A stretch of 64,000 bases of DNA, taken from positions 434,001-498,000 of the forward strand of contig NZ_CP058529.1 in the NCBI RefSeq assembly GCF_013401515.1. The letters run 5' to 3'. Positions within the stretch are counted from its first letter, which is position 1, and each line of letters opens with the position of its first letter. Under the pieces are notes generated by a model. It had not been told where the DNA came from, did no database searches, and worked only from the letters and a program-made list of their open reading frames with translations. Shown here piece by piece: positions 37,790-45,848 of the stretch. The position numbers and the translations under genes are program-made. This DNA is from Halorarum halophilum (GTDB lineage: Archaea; Halobacteriota; Halobacteria; Halobacteriales; Haloferacaceae).

Positions 37790-37921
37790 TTACGGGCCGT
37801 TGACCGCCGAGACGGTCGCTGCTGCGTTGCTCGCGCTGGCGAGCAGCATGGTCATCATGAAGACGGCGCCGCATGCCTTCGGGTGCTCCGCGAGGTACGT
37901 CTTGACCGGGTTGTCGGACAT
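37790..37921 (-). CDS. 43-residue hydrophobic small protein, convergent with the CHAT-like gene
   Basis: ATG 37919-37921 to TAA at 37790-37792, whose bases begin directly after the stop of the CHAT-like gene. The product has a polar start (MSDNPVKTYLAEHPKACG), one hydrophobic stretch (about residues 19-37, with MMTMLLASASNAAA) and ends VNGP. A single membrane helix or an exported peptide is likely. It resembles, from memory, very short haloarchaeal proteins of the DUF7503 kind; this is unverified. Its promoter carries an exact 20-bp palindrome. It is too short for most gene finders but has good codon bias and a clear promoter. Confidence 0.7.
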   Translation of the reverse strand: MSDNPVKTYLAEHPKACGAVFMMTMLLASASNAAATVSAVNGP

Positions 37922-37949
37922 GACGTTTTGTTCGGGGCGAGATAACGAC

Positions 37950-37969
37950 GAATATTTACCTAAATATTC
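37950..37969. promoter_or_regulatory. perfect 20-bp palindrome overlapping the TATA box of the small-protein gene
   Basis: GAATATTTACCTAAATATTC is an exact inverted repeat (9-bp arms around CC/GG) lying 29-48 nt upstream of ATG 37921. It contains a TATA-like core and would be a natural operator for a dimeric repressor. A partial copy (TATTTAGGTAA) is found at 38063-38073. Confidence 0.6.
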
Positions 37970-38267
37970 CCGGGAGCTTCGATGTTGAATCGAACTGAAA
38001 AATCAGAACGACCTGAATGTAGGCCGAGAAGCACAGGAAGGAGTGCTCTACACCTTATTATCTATTTAGGTAACGAGAGTACATAAATAGAATGTAATAA
38101 ATCACTCACATTCCGTCTACTGGCCCATCCAGACCAGGAACGATCACGCAAAGGCGATGCTCGACGTGAACGCGCCCGCACACTCGGTCGTGTGCGTCGG
38201 AAACACGGGCACGGCTGGGCGATAAACACACTCCGGGAGGCTGTTCGAGGTCGAAAAGGCGGGGCGT
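37970..38267. other. AT-rich intergenic region, no confident gene
   Basis: The 298 bases between the palindrome and gatA hold no convincing gene. 37970-38120 is strikingly AT-rich compared with the rest of the window and contains TATTTAGGTAA (38063-38073) and ATAAATAG-like elements. A 22-codon frame at 38158-38226 has no family resemblance and no promoter at a fitting distance. The stretch may be the residue of a decayed insertion. Confidence 0.5.
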
Positions 38268-39539
38268 CTACTCCTCGACCGCGCTCGCGGCGCGGATGAT
38301 CGTCTCCTCGCCGAACTTCGGGCCGACGAACTGCATCCCGACGGGGAGCCCCTCGGCCTCGCCCGCCGGGACCGAGATGGCGGGGAGGTCAGCGAGGTTC
38401 ACGGGCACCGTGTTGGCGTCCATCAGGTACAGCGAGAGCGGGTCGTCGAGGCTCTCGCCTCGCTTCGGCGGGAGGACGGGCATCGTCGGCGTCGCGAGCA
38501 CGTCGGCCTCGTCGAGCGCCTCGTCGAAGTCCCGCTTCACCCACGCGCGGGCGTCCTGCGCCTTCTTGTAGTACTTGTCGTGGTAACCGGCCGAGAGCGC
38601 GTACGTTCCGAGCAGGACCCGCCGCTTCACCTCGGCGCCGAAGCCCTCCTCGCGGGCGCGGGCGAACGACTCGTTCCAGTTGCCCTCGCCGCCGTCGACC
38701 CCGTAGCGAACGCCGTCGAACCGCGCGAGGTTCGAGGAGGCCTCCGACATCGCGATGACGTAGTACGCCTGCACGGCGTGCTCGACCGAGGGGAGCGACA
38801 CTTCGACCGTTTCGACGCCCCGGGATTCGAGGTCCACGAGCGCGGCCTCGAAGACCTCCGCCACCTCGTCGTCGGCGCCCTTGACGAGTTCCGTCGGGAC
38901 GCCGACCGTCAGCTCGTCCACGTCGCCGTCGGCGGCCGAGGCGTAGTCGGAGTCGGCGCCTTCGGACCGGGTCGTCGCGTCGTTCTCGTCGGGACCCGCG
39001 ATGGCGTCGAGCAGGGCGGCGGCGTCCTCGACGGTCGAGGCGAGCGGACCGATCTGTTCGAGGGAGTTCGCGTACGCGACGAGACCGTATCGGGAGACCA
39101 GCCCGTAGGTCGGCTTGATGCCGACGACGCCGCAGAACGCCGCCGGGTTCCGGACGGACCCGCCCGTGTCGGAGCCGAGCGCGAGGTCGGCCTCCCCGGC
39201 CGCGACCGCTGCGGCCGACCCGCCGGAGGAACCGCCCGGGACACGCTCCGGGTCCATGGGGTTCTTCGTCGGCCCCCAGGCCGACGTCTCGGTGGTGCCG
39301 CCCATCCCGAACTCGTCCATGTTGGCCTTGCCGACGATGGTGGCGCCCGCCTCCGTCAGGCGGTCCACGACCGTGGCGGAGTAGGGCGGGACGTACTCCT
39401 CGAGCATCGCGGACCCACACGTGGTTCGGATCCCTTCGGTGGTGATGTTGTCCTTGACGGCGACGGTCTTCCCGGCGAGCGGTCCGTCGTCGTCGCCCTC
39501 CACGGTCGCCTCCGTGACGATCGCGTTGTACTCGGCCAT
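38268..39539 (-). CDS. gatA: Asp-tRNA(Asn)/Glu-tRNA(Gln) amidotransferase subunit A
   Basis: 423 residues from ATG 39539. Amidase-signature catalytic elements are present: Lys29 in AVKDNITTEG, the Ser of GGSSGGSAAAV and the Ser/Gly loop GSDTGGSVRNPAAFCG. GatA releases ammonia from glutamine for amidation of mischarged tRNA by the GatCAB complex. It directly follows gatC with zero spacing; gatB is not in this window. In haloarchaea the tRNA-Asn route is the expected physiological role because tRNA-Gln uses GatDE. Confidence 0.92.
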   Translation of the reverse strand: MAEYNAIVTEATVEGDDDGPLAGKTVAVKDNITTEGIRTTCGSAMLEEYVPPYSATVVDRLTEAGATIVGKANMDEFGMGGTTETSAWGPTKNPMDPERVPGGSSGGSAAAVAAGEADLALGSDTGGSVRNPAAFCGVVGIKPTYGLVSRYGLVAYANSLEQIGPLASTVEDAAALLDAIAGPDENDATTRSEGADSDYASAADGDVDELTVGVPTELVKGADDEVAEVFEAALVDLESRGVETVEVSLPSVEHAVQAYYVIAMSEASSNLARFDGVRYGVDGGEGNWNESFARAREEGFGAEVKRRVLLGTYALSAGYHDKYYKKAQDARAWVKRDFDEALDEADVLATPTMPVLPPKRGESLDDPLSLYLMDANTVPVNLADLPAISVPAGEAEGLPVGMQFVGPKFGEETIIRAASAVEE

Positions 39540-39833
39540 CTACGACACCCGCGGCCCCTTGAAGTAGCCACCCTCGGACTCGGGCGCGTTCGCGAGCGCC
39601 TCCTCCTGGTCGAGTCCCTCGCGGACCTCGTCGGTCCGCATGACGTTCACGAGGTCCGGCTCGTCCTCGACCTCCGGCACCTCGTCGAGGGCTTCGAAGT
39701 ACGAGAGCACGTCCGTGAACTGTTCGGCGAACGACGCCGCCTCCTCGTCGGTCAGGTCCACGCGCACCAGTTCGGCGACGTGGTGGACCTCCGCGGGGTC
39801 GACGGCGTCGCCCGCGTCGGAGGTGTCAGTCAT
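39540..39833 (-). CDS. gatC: Asp-tRNA(Asn)/Glu-tRNA(Gln) amidotransferase subunit C
   Basis: 97 residues from ATG 39833. The family pattern is VHHVAELVRVDLTDEEAASFAEQFTDVLSYFEALDEV and a C-terminal EREGL/ANAPESEGGYFKGPRV. GatC stabilises the GatA-GatB interface. It ends one base before the gatA start codon, so the two are co-translated. The 278-nt gap to tfb contains both divergent promoters. Confidence 0.9.
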   Translation of the reverse strand: MTDTSDAGDAVDPAEVHHVAELVRVDLTDEEAASFAEQFTDVLSYFEALDEVPEVEDEPDLVNVMRTDEVREGLDQEEALANAPESEGGYFKGPRVS

Positions 39834-40111
39834 GTTCGTGGGGTACCCCGGACCGGGAGTAAGGGTTTCGATAGCGACCACCCCCGGGACGTCGACCACG
39901 CCGGCGGGGGTGTACGTCGACCGACTTCGTTTCGGGATCCGATCGACCCAACGCTGAGACACCCCGGCGCCGTCTGGTAACTTTACGCTCTCATATTCCC
40001 GGAATCAGCCACCACCGTTAAGTCGCTTCCGACCCAACAGAGTTATACGACGATCGCGTTGGAGAGGCATCACTCCGATCCCAACCCACCCACACCCACC
40101 CCCCCCAAATA

Positions 40112-41089
40112 ATGAGTGAGAACGTCCGAGATTACACGGACGAACGAGCAGGAGAGCGCGAGACAGACGGGACCGAGGAGCAGCGGGAGGACCTCTCGTG
40201 TCCCGAGTGCGGCGGCGACCTCGTGGCGGACTCCGAACGAGGCGAGACCGTCTGCCGCGACTGCGGCCTCGTCGTCGAGGAGGACGAGATCGACCACGGT
40301 CCCGAGTGGCGCGCGTTCGACTCCGCCGAGAAAGACGAGAAGTCCCGGGTCGGCGCGCCGACGACGAACATGATGCACGACAAGGGCCTGTCGACCAACA
40401 TCGGCTGGCAGAACAAGGACGCCTACGGCAACCAGCTATCCGGTCGCCAGCGCGAGAAGATGCAGCGGCTCCGAACCTGGAACGAGCGGTTCCGGACGCG
40501 CGACTCGAAGGAGCGCAACCTCAAGCAGGCGCTCGGCGAGATCGACCGCATGGCCTCCGCGCTCGGCCTCCCCGAGAACGTCCGCGAGACCGCCTCCGTC
40601 ATCTACCGCCGCGCGCTCGAGGACGACCTCCTCCCAGGTCGCTCCATCGAGGGCGTCGCGACCTCCTGCCTGTACGCCGCCGCTCGACAGGCTGGAACCC
40701 CCAGGTCGCTCGACGAGATCGCGAACGTCTCGCGGGTCGACAAGGACGAGATCGCACGCACGTATCGCTACGTCGTCCGCGAGCTGAAACTCGAGATCCA
40801 GCCAGCTGACCCGGAGAGCTACGTCCCGCGGTTCGCCTCGGAACTCGGCCTCTCGGACGAGGCAGAGCGACGCGCGCGGACGCTCCTCAAGACGGCGAAG
40901 GAGGCGGGTGTCCACTCCGGGAAGTCCCCGGTCGGCCTCGCCGCGGCGGCCGTCTACGCCGCGTCGCTGCTCACCAACGAGAAGGTGACCCAGAGCCAGG
41001 TGAGCGAGGTGGCGAACATCTCCGAGGTCACCATCCGAAACCGGTACCACGAGCTGCTGGAAGCGGAAGGAAAGGTCGAACTCCGTTGA
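40112..41089 (+). CDS. tfb: transcription initiation factor IIB (TFB)
   Basis: 325 residues from ATG 40112. The N-terminal zinc ribbon has Cys30, Cys33, Cys48 and Cys51 (CPEC, CRDC). The B-reader region follows (EWRAFDSAEKDEKSRVGAPTT), then two cyclin-like repeats (about residues 125-215 and 225-315). TFB bridges TBP-bound promoter DNA and RNA polymerase. Haloarchaea carry several TFB paralogues; which one this is cannot be told here. Its ATG follows an odd C-rich leader (CACCCACCCCCCCCAAATA-like, 40090-40111). Confidence 0.93.
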   Translation: MSENVRDYTDERAGERETDGTEEQREDLSCPECGGDLVADSERGETVCRDCGLVVEEDEIDHGPEWRAFDSAEKDEKSRVGAPTTNMMHDKGLSTNIGWQNKDAYGNQLSGRQREKMQRLRTWNERFRTRDSKERNLKQALGEIDRMASALGLPENVRETASVIYRRALEDDLLPGRSIEGVATSCLYAAARQAGTPRSLDEIANVSRVDKDEIARTYRYVVRELKLEIQPADPESYVPRFASELGLSDEAERRARTLLKTAKEAGVHSGKSPVGLAAAAVYAASLLTNEKVTQSQVSEVANISEVTIRNRYHELLEAEGKVELR

Positions 41090-41181
41090 ACTCTCCCCGT
41101 CACGTTCTCGGCCGGTCCGTCCTCTGACCCGTCGCGGAGGGGCATCGAAACCGCGAAGTTGCCGACTCGCGACCCGCGGGT

Positions 41182-41661
41182 ATGGAGTGTACCCGTCACA
41201 TCACAGCGACGGTCTACGTCGTCGACGGCGACGCGACCGCCCTCCACGAGCATCCGAGACTGGGTATCAGGGTTCCTCCCGGCGGACACGTCGGTCGCGA
41301 CGAACTCCCGCACGAGGCCGGCCTCCGGGAGGTCCGCGAGGAGACCGGCCTCGACCCGGTCCTCGTCGACGACACGCCCGAAGTCGACGCGCCGGCCGGC
41401 CGGACGCTCCCGGACCCCCGCCACACGATGCTGTACGACATCAACGTCCACAAGGACGGTTCGGTCGGCCACCAGCACGTCGACCTGATCTACTTCGCTA
41501 GCGTCGACTCCCGGACGATCGACCCCCCAGTCGTCGCCGACGAGGCGCCCGCGGACGGGTGGGAGTGGTACACCGCCGACGAACTCCGCGCGAGCAACGT
41601 GGACGCTGACACGACCGAGTTCGGCGTCGAGGCGATCGAGGCGGTGTCCGCCGCGGAGTGA
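41182..41661 (+). CDS. Nudix hydrolase
   Basis: 159 residues from ATG 41182. The Nudix box starts at about residue 34: GGHVGRDELPHEAGLREVREETGL, matching GX5EX7REUXEEXGU. These enzymes hydrolyse nucleoside diphosphates linked to other moieties; the substrate is unknown. It follows tfb by 92 nt on the same strand and ends 127 nt before the convergent asparagine-synthase-like gene. Confidence 0.85.
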   Translation: MECTRHITATVYVVDGDATALHEHPRLGIRVPPGGHVGRDELPHEAGLREVREETGLDPVLVDDTPEVDAPAGRTLPDPRHTMLYDINVHKDGSVGHQHVDLIYFASVDSRTIDPPVVADEAPADGWEWYTADELRASNVDADTTEFGVEAIEAVSAAE

Positions 41662-41787
41662 ACAGCACGTGGTGAAGGTTCAAGTACGAAACGGGGTCCA
41701 GACCGGGCGTGACCTGAGACGCGCCGGACGGCGCCGCGCGGGTGTGTGGTGCAACGCCGTCCGGATGCCCGCACCACCTGTTCGCCA

Positions 41788-42888
41788 TCACTCCAGCAGC
41801 GATCCGATGTACTGGCCCACGTGGTCCTCCATCCGGCGCTTGAACCCCGCCCGCCGAGCCAGCCGGTCGAGTTCCCGAGACACGTAGGTGCCGTACTGGA
41901 CCGCCTTCTTGTCCGCCGCTCGCACCGACTCCGGGACCAGTCCCTCGGCCGCCGCGCGGAGTGCAACCTTCCGCTCCGAGTCGGCCGCGATGAGTTCGTC
42001 CGGGAGTGCCAGCGCCGCCCGAACCACGCGGTCGTGGAGCAGCGGCGCGACCGGTTTAACACCTGCCGCGCGGAGCGCGAGCACGTCCCGTTCGAGCTGT
42101 TCGGGGAGCGTCAGCACCGTCTCGCGGCGCGCCCCCCTGACCGTCTCCGCGTCGACGCGGTGGTCCGACGCGGGGTCGACCACCTTCGCGTAGCCGCCGA
42201 ACAGTTCGTCCGCACCCTGTCCCAACGCGAACCGGTCGAACCCCTCGGCCGCGGCCCGCTCGGCGACGAGGTACAGCGGGAGGGCGATCGCGACGTCCAT
42301 CGGGTTCGTCCGTCGAGTCGCGATCGCGACCTCCGGCACCGCGCGCCGAAGGTCCTCGTGGGTCAACTCCACGACGTGCAGGTCGCGGTCCATCGCCGCC
42401 GCGGCGCTCCGCGCCGCCGCAACGTCGTGAGAATCTTCGAACCCCGTGACGAACAGCGGTGCGTCCGGTACGCCGGCCGCGACGAGCGCCGAGTCGACGC
42501 CGCCGGAGAAGGCGACGGCGAGGCCGTCGGAGTCCAGGTTCCGAACGGACGACGTGACGGCCGCGGTGACCGCCGCCTGCGCGTCGGCCCGGGATTCGGG
42601 TTCCGGGTCGGGAAGCGTCCACACCTCCCGCTCCCCCGTCTCGTCACGGACGTGGCCGGCAGGGACGGACGCAGGCTCCCGGAGGTCAGTCGGATCGAAG
42701 CTCCACGCTCCCGGGTCGTCGGCCTCGGAGAACACCGGGCGGCGACCGACCACGTCACGAACGAGCGTGCCGTCGAGTTCGCCCGCGAACCCGATCGTTC
42801 CGGGGAGCGGGTCGCCGTCGGCCAGCGCCTCGCGGACGAGTTCGGCCGAGGCACCGTCGAGGTGCGACACGTTACAGGAGTTCTCCAA
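41788..42888 (-). CDS. asparagine-synthase-like protein lacking the N-terminal glutaminase cysteine
   Basis: 366 residues from TTG 42886-42888 as start. The ATP-pyrophosphatase domain is clear: AVAFSGGVDSALVA (about residues 123-136), with GQGADELFGGY downstream as in AsnB. The N-terminus (about 1-60) keeps only a short relic of the class-II glutamine amidotransferase fold (TIGFAGELDGTLVRDVVGRRPVFSE) without the Cys2 nucleophile. It therefore probably uses free ammonia or has another acceptor. It overlaps the PHP gene by 17 nt, with the PHP gene first, so they are co-translated. Confidence 0.78.
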   Translation of the reverse strand: MENSCNVSHLDGASAELVREALADGDPLPGTIGFAGELDGTLVRDVVGRRPVFSEADDPGAWSFDPTDLREPASVPAGHVRDETGEREVWTLPDPEPESRADAQAAVTAAVTSSVRNLDSDGLAVAFSGGVDSALVAAGVPDAPLFVTGFEDSHDVAAARSAAAAMDRDLHVVELTHEDLRRAVPEVAIATRRTNPMDVAIALPLYLVAERAAAEGFDRFALGQGADELFGGYAKVVDPASDHRVDAETVRGARRETVLTLPEQLERDVLALRAAGVKPVAPLLHDRVVRAALALPDELIAADSERKVALRAAAEGLVPESVRAADKKAVQYGTYVSRELDRLARRAGFKRRMEDHVGQYIGSLLE

Positions 42889-43555
42889 TGCGGCGTCTCA
42901 CGCGGCGCTTCGCTCCGCCGGCGAACTGGCGGAAGGAGATCCGCCACGGGGTTCGACTGCCGACGACGCTCGTACGGCCGTCCCGGATCGCCTCGAGAAC
43001 GGCGTCCTGGCTGCGGTCCTCCGCACCGACCTCGGTGACGGCCTGGCCGACCATCTCTGCGATGTGGGCGTCGCTGCCCGCGGTCATCGGGACGCCGTGG
43101 TCGAGCGCGAACGCTTCGGCCTGCCGGTTCGCCCGGCCGGTGAGGAGCCGCGAGTTGTACACCTCGATGGCGTCCGCGCGGGCCAGTTGCTCGTCGGTGA
43201 TGTGGGGCTGGACCCCGTGTCTGGACTTCTGGAACGGGTGGGGGATGACCGAGAGGCCGCCCTGATCGGCGATGTGGTCGAGGGTGTCGTCGAACGAGAG
43301 CCCCGTCGGGACCGGTTCCTCGATGCCGAGCGCGAGGACGTGGCCGGCTGCGCTCGTCACCTCCATTCCGGTGATACCGACGAGGCCGTACTCGTCGGCC
43401 AGGTCGGCGGCCTCGAGGCTCGCCTCGAGCTGGTCGTGGTCCGTGACGGCGAGCGCGTCCATCCCGACGGCGGCCGCCTGTTCGAGCAGCATGTCGACGG
43501 GGTCGCGGCCGTCGTGGGAGAGCTCCGAGTGACAGTGCAGCTCGACCGATAGCAC
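42872..43555 (-). CDS. PHP-domain metal-dependent phosphoesterase
   Basis: 227 residues from GTG 43555. Metal-binding motifs: ELHCHSELSHDG near the N-terminus, VTDHDQLE, GMEVTSAAGHVLALG, VIPHPFQKS and a C-terminal SDAHIAEMVG. The frame is open to 43642, but TTTTTCTACC at about 43575-43585 acts as a promoter for the inner start. PHP proteins cleave phosphoesters, including nucleoside phosphates and nucleic acid ends; substrate unknown. First of a pair with the asparagine-synthase-like gene. Confidence 0.8.
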   Translation of the reverse strand: MLSVELHCHSELSHDGRDPVDMLLEQAAAVGMDALAVTDHDQLEASLEAADLADEYGLVGITGMEVTSAAGHVLALGIEEPVPTGLSFDDTLDHIADQGGLSVIPHPFQKSRHGVQPHITDEQLARADAIEVYNSRLLTGRANRQAEAFALDHGVPMTAGSDAHIAEMVGQAVTEVGAEDRSQDAVLEAIRDGRTSVVGSRTPWRISFRQFAGGAKRRVRRRIGELL

Positions 43556-43671
43556 GAACCCGGCTTGTCGGGGACGGTAGAAAAAGGTGCGCAGTCCGAG
43601 GCGCCGCCGGAGATGAGCACGTGCGTGCACATGGAAAGCCATTTGCCCGCCGGTTCTGAACGTGAGTATGG

Positions 43672-45792
43672 ATGAGTCTCCCCGACGCGGACCGCGAACT
43701 CGTGACCGCGGAGCTAGGCCGCGACCCGACGCCTGCCGAGGCGGCGCTGTTCGAGAACCTGTGGAGCGAGCACTGCGCGTACCGATCCTCCCGTCCCCTG
43801 CTCGGGGCGTTCGAGAGCGAAGGTGACCAGGTCGTCATCGGCCCCGGCGACGACGCGGCGGTCGTCGCGCTCGACGACGAGACGTACGTCACGCTCGGCA
43901 TCGAGAGCCACAACCACCCCTCATACGTCGACCCGTTCGACGGCGCCGCGACGGGCGTCGGCGGTATCGTCCGCGACACGATGAGCATGGGCGCGTACCC
44001 CGTCGCGCTGACCGACTCGCTCTACTTCGGGGAGTTCGACCGGGAACACTCCCGGTACCTGTTCGAAGGTGTCGTCGAGGGTATCAGCCACTACGGCAAC
44101 TGCATCGGCGTCCCGACGGTCGGCGGCTCGGTGGCGTTCCACGAGGGGTACGAGGGGAACCCGCTCGTCAACGTCGCCTGCCTCGGACTCACGTCGGCGG
44201 ACCGGCTGGTCACGGCGGTCGCCCAGGAGCCGGGGAACAAGCTCGTGCTCGTCGGAAACGGCACCGGCCGCGACGGCCTCGGCGGGGCCTCGTTCGCCTC
44301 CGAGGACCTGGCCGCGAACGCCGAGACCAAGGACCGGCCGGCGGTCCAGGTCGGCGATCCGTACGCCGAGAAGCGCCTCATCGAGGCAAACGAGCAACTG
44401 GTGGACGAGCGACTCCTCGTCTCCGCGCGCGACCTCGGCGCCGCGGGCCTTGGCGGGGCGTCCTCGGAACTCGTCGCGAAGGGCGGTCTCGGGGCCGACA
44501 TCGACCTCGACGCGGTCCACCAGCGCGAGCCGAACATGAACGCGCTGGAGATCCTCCTCGCCGAGTCACAGGAGCGGATGTGCTACGAGGTTCGTCCGGA
44601 GGACGTGGAGCGCGTCGCGGCCATCGCGGAGCGCTTCGACCTCGGCTGCTCGGTCATCGGCGACGTCACCGACGGGAACTACGTCTGCACCTTCGCGGGC
44701 GACGGCGACCGGGAGACGGTCGTCGACGTGCCGGCGGAGTACCTCGCGGACGGCGCTCCGATGAACGACCTCAACGCGGAGGCGCCGAGCCAGCCCGAAC
44801 GCGACCTCCCCGACGCCGACCTCGGCGAGGCAGTCAAGGCCGTGGTCGGGAACCCGAACACGGCGAGCAAGCGCTGGGTGTACCGCCAGTACGACCACCA
44901 GGTCGGGACGCGGACCGGCGTCCTCCCCGGTGACGACGCGGCGGTCATCGCGATTCGGGAGGCGGGCCTCGGCGTCGCGCTCTCGGCGGGGGCGGAGCCG
45001 CGCTGGACCGAGATCGCGCCCTACGAGGGCGCCCGCGCCGTCGCGCTGGAGAACGCGACGAACCTCGCCGCGAAGGGCGCTACGCCGCTGGCCGCGGTCG
45101 ACTGCCTGAACGGCGGGAACCCCGAGAAGCCGGACGTGTACGGCGGATTCTCTGCAGCGGTGGACGGCCTGGCGGACATGTGCGCCCACCTCTCGGTCCC
45201 CGTGGTCGGCGGCAACGTCTCGCTGTACAACGACTCCGCGGCCGGACCCATTCCGCCGACGCCGACGCTCGCGATGGTGGGCACGACCGAGGGGTACACT
45301 GCCCCACCCGCCACCGTCTCCGGGGACGGGGACCTCCTCCTCGTCGGAGCGACGGGCGGCGCGCTCGGGGGCTCGGAGTACCTCGCCCACGCGGGCGGGT
45401 CGGACCGCTTCCCGGACCTCCCCGACGACGCCGCCTCCGTCCTGAACGCGCTCGCGGACGTCGCGGGACTCGAATCGACGCTCGCGGTCCACGACGTGAG
45501 CCACGGCGGGCTCGCGGTGACGCTCGCCGAGATGGTGGGCACGGACGCCGGCGTCGAGGCGACGCTCGCCGACGACCTCGCCCTGTTCGAGGAGACGCCC
45601 GGGCGGGCGGTCGTCGAGACGGCCGACCCCGACGCGGTCCGGGACGCCTTCGACGGCGTCGCCCCGGTCGAGCACATCGGAACGGCGACGGACGAGGGAG
45701 CACTCTCGCTGACGGTCGGCGACGAGACGCTCCGGTACTCGGCCGAGCGGATCCGGGAGCTCCGGAGCGTCATCGAGCGCGAACTGGCGTGA
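43672..45792 (+). CDS. purL: phosphoribosylformylglycinamidine synthase subunit PurL (short type)
   Basis: 706 residues from ATG 43672. Family motifs: [61 protein letters not shown], and a repeat of the ATP-binding half ([10 protein letters not shown]). It is the short PurL that works with separate PurS and PurQ subunits in purine synthesis, converting FGAR to FGAM with ATP and glutamine-derived ammonia. Neither purS nor purQ is in this window. It is divergent from the PHP gene. Confidence 0.93.
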   Translation: MSLPDADRELVTAELGRDPTPAEAALFENLWSEHCAYRSSRPLLGAFESEGDQVVIGPGDDAAVVALDDETYVTLGIESHNHPSYVDPFDGAATGVGGIVRDTMSMGAYPVALTDSLYFGEFDREHSRYLFEGVVEGISHYGNCIGVPTVGGSVAFHEGYEGNPLVNVACLGLTSADRLVTAVAQEPGNKLVLVGNGTGRDGLGGASFASEDLAANAETKDRPAVQVGDPYAEKRLIEANEQLVDERLLVSARDLGAAGLGGASSELVAKGGLGADIDLDAVHQREPNMNALEILLAESQERMCYEVRPEDVERVAAIAERFDLGCSVIGDVTDGNYVCTFAGDGDRETVVDVPAEYLADGAPMNDLNAEAPSQPERDLPDADLGEAVKAVVGNPNTASKRWVYRQYDHQVGTRTGVLPGDDAAVIAIREAGLGVALSAGAEPRWTEIAPYEGARAVALENATNLAAKGATPLAAVDCLNGGNPEKPDVYGGFSAAVDGLADMCAHLSVPVVGGNVSLYNDSAAGPIPPTPTLAMVGTTEGYTAPPATVSGDGDLLLVGATGGALGGSEYLAHAGGSDRFPDLPDDAASVLNALADVAGLESTLAVHDVSHGGLAVTLAEMVGTDAGVEATLADDLALFEETPGRAVVETADPDAVRDAFDGVAPVEHIGTATDEGALSLTVGDETLRYSAERIRELRSVIERELA

Positions 45793-45848
45793 CTGATCGC
45801 CCCGGCTCGCCCCCGTAGGCTTACGCCAGTTCGGCCCGATACGCCGGT

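Noticed and set aside
38158-38226. 22-codon frame MLDVNAPAHSVVCVGNTGTAGR
   Set aside because: No promoter at leaderless distance and no recognised relative; might be a fragment of a lost gene but is not supportable.
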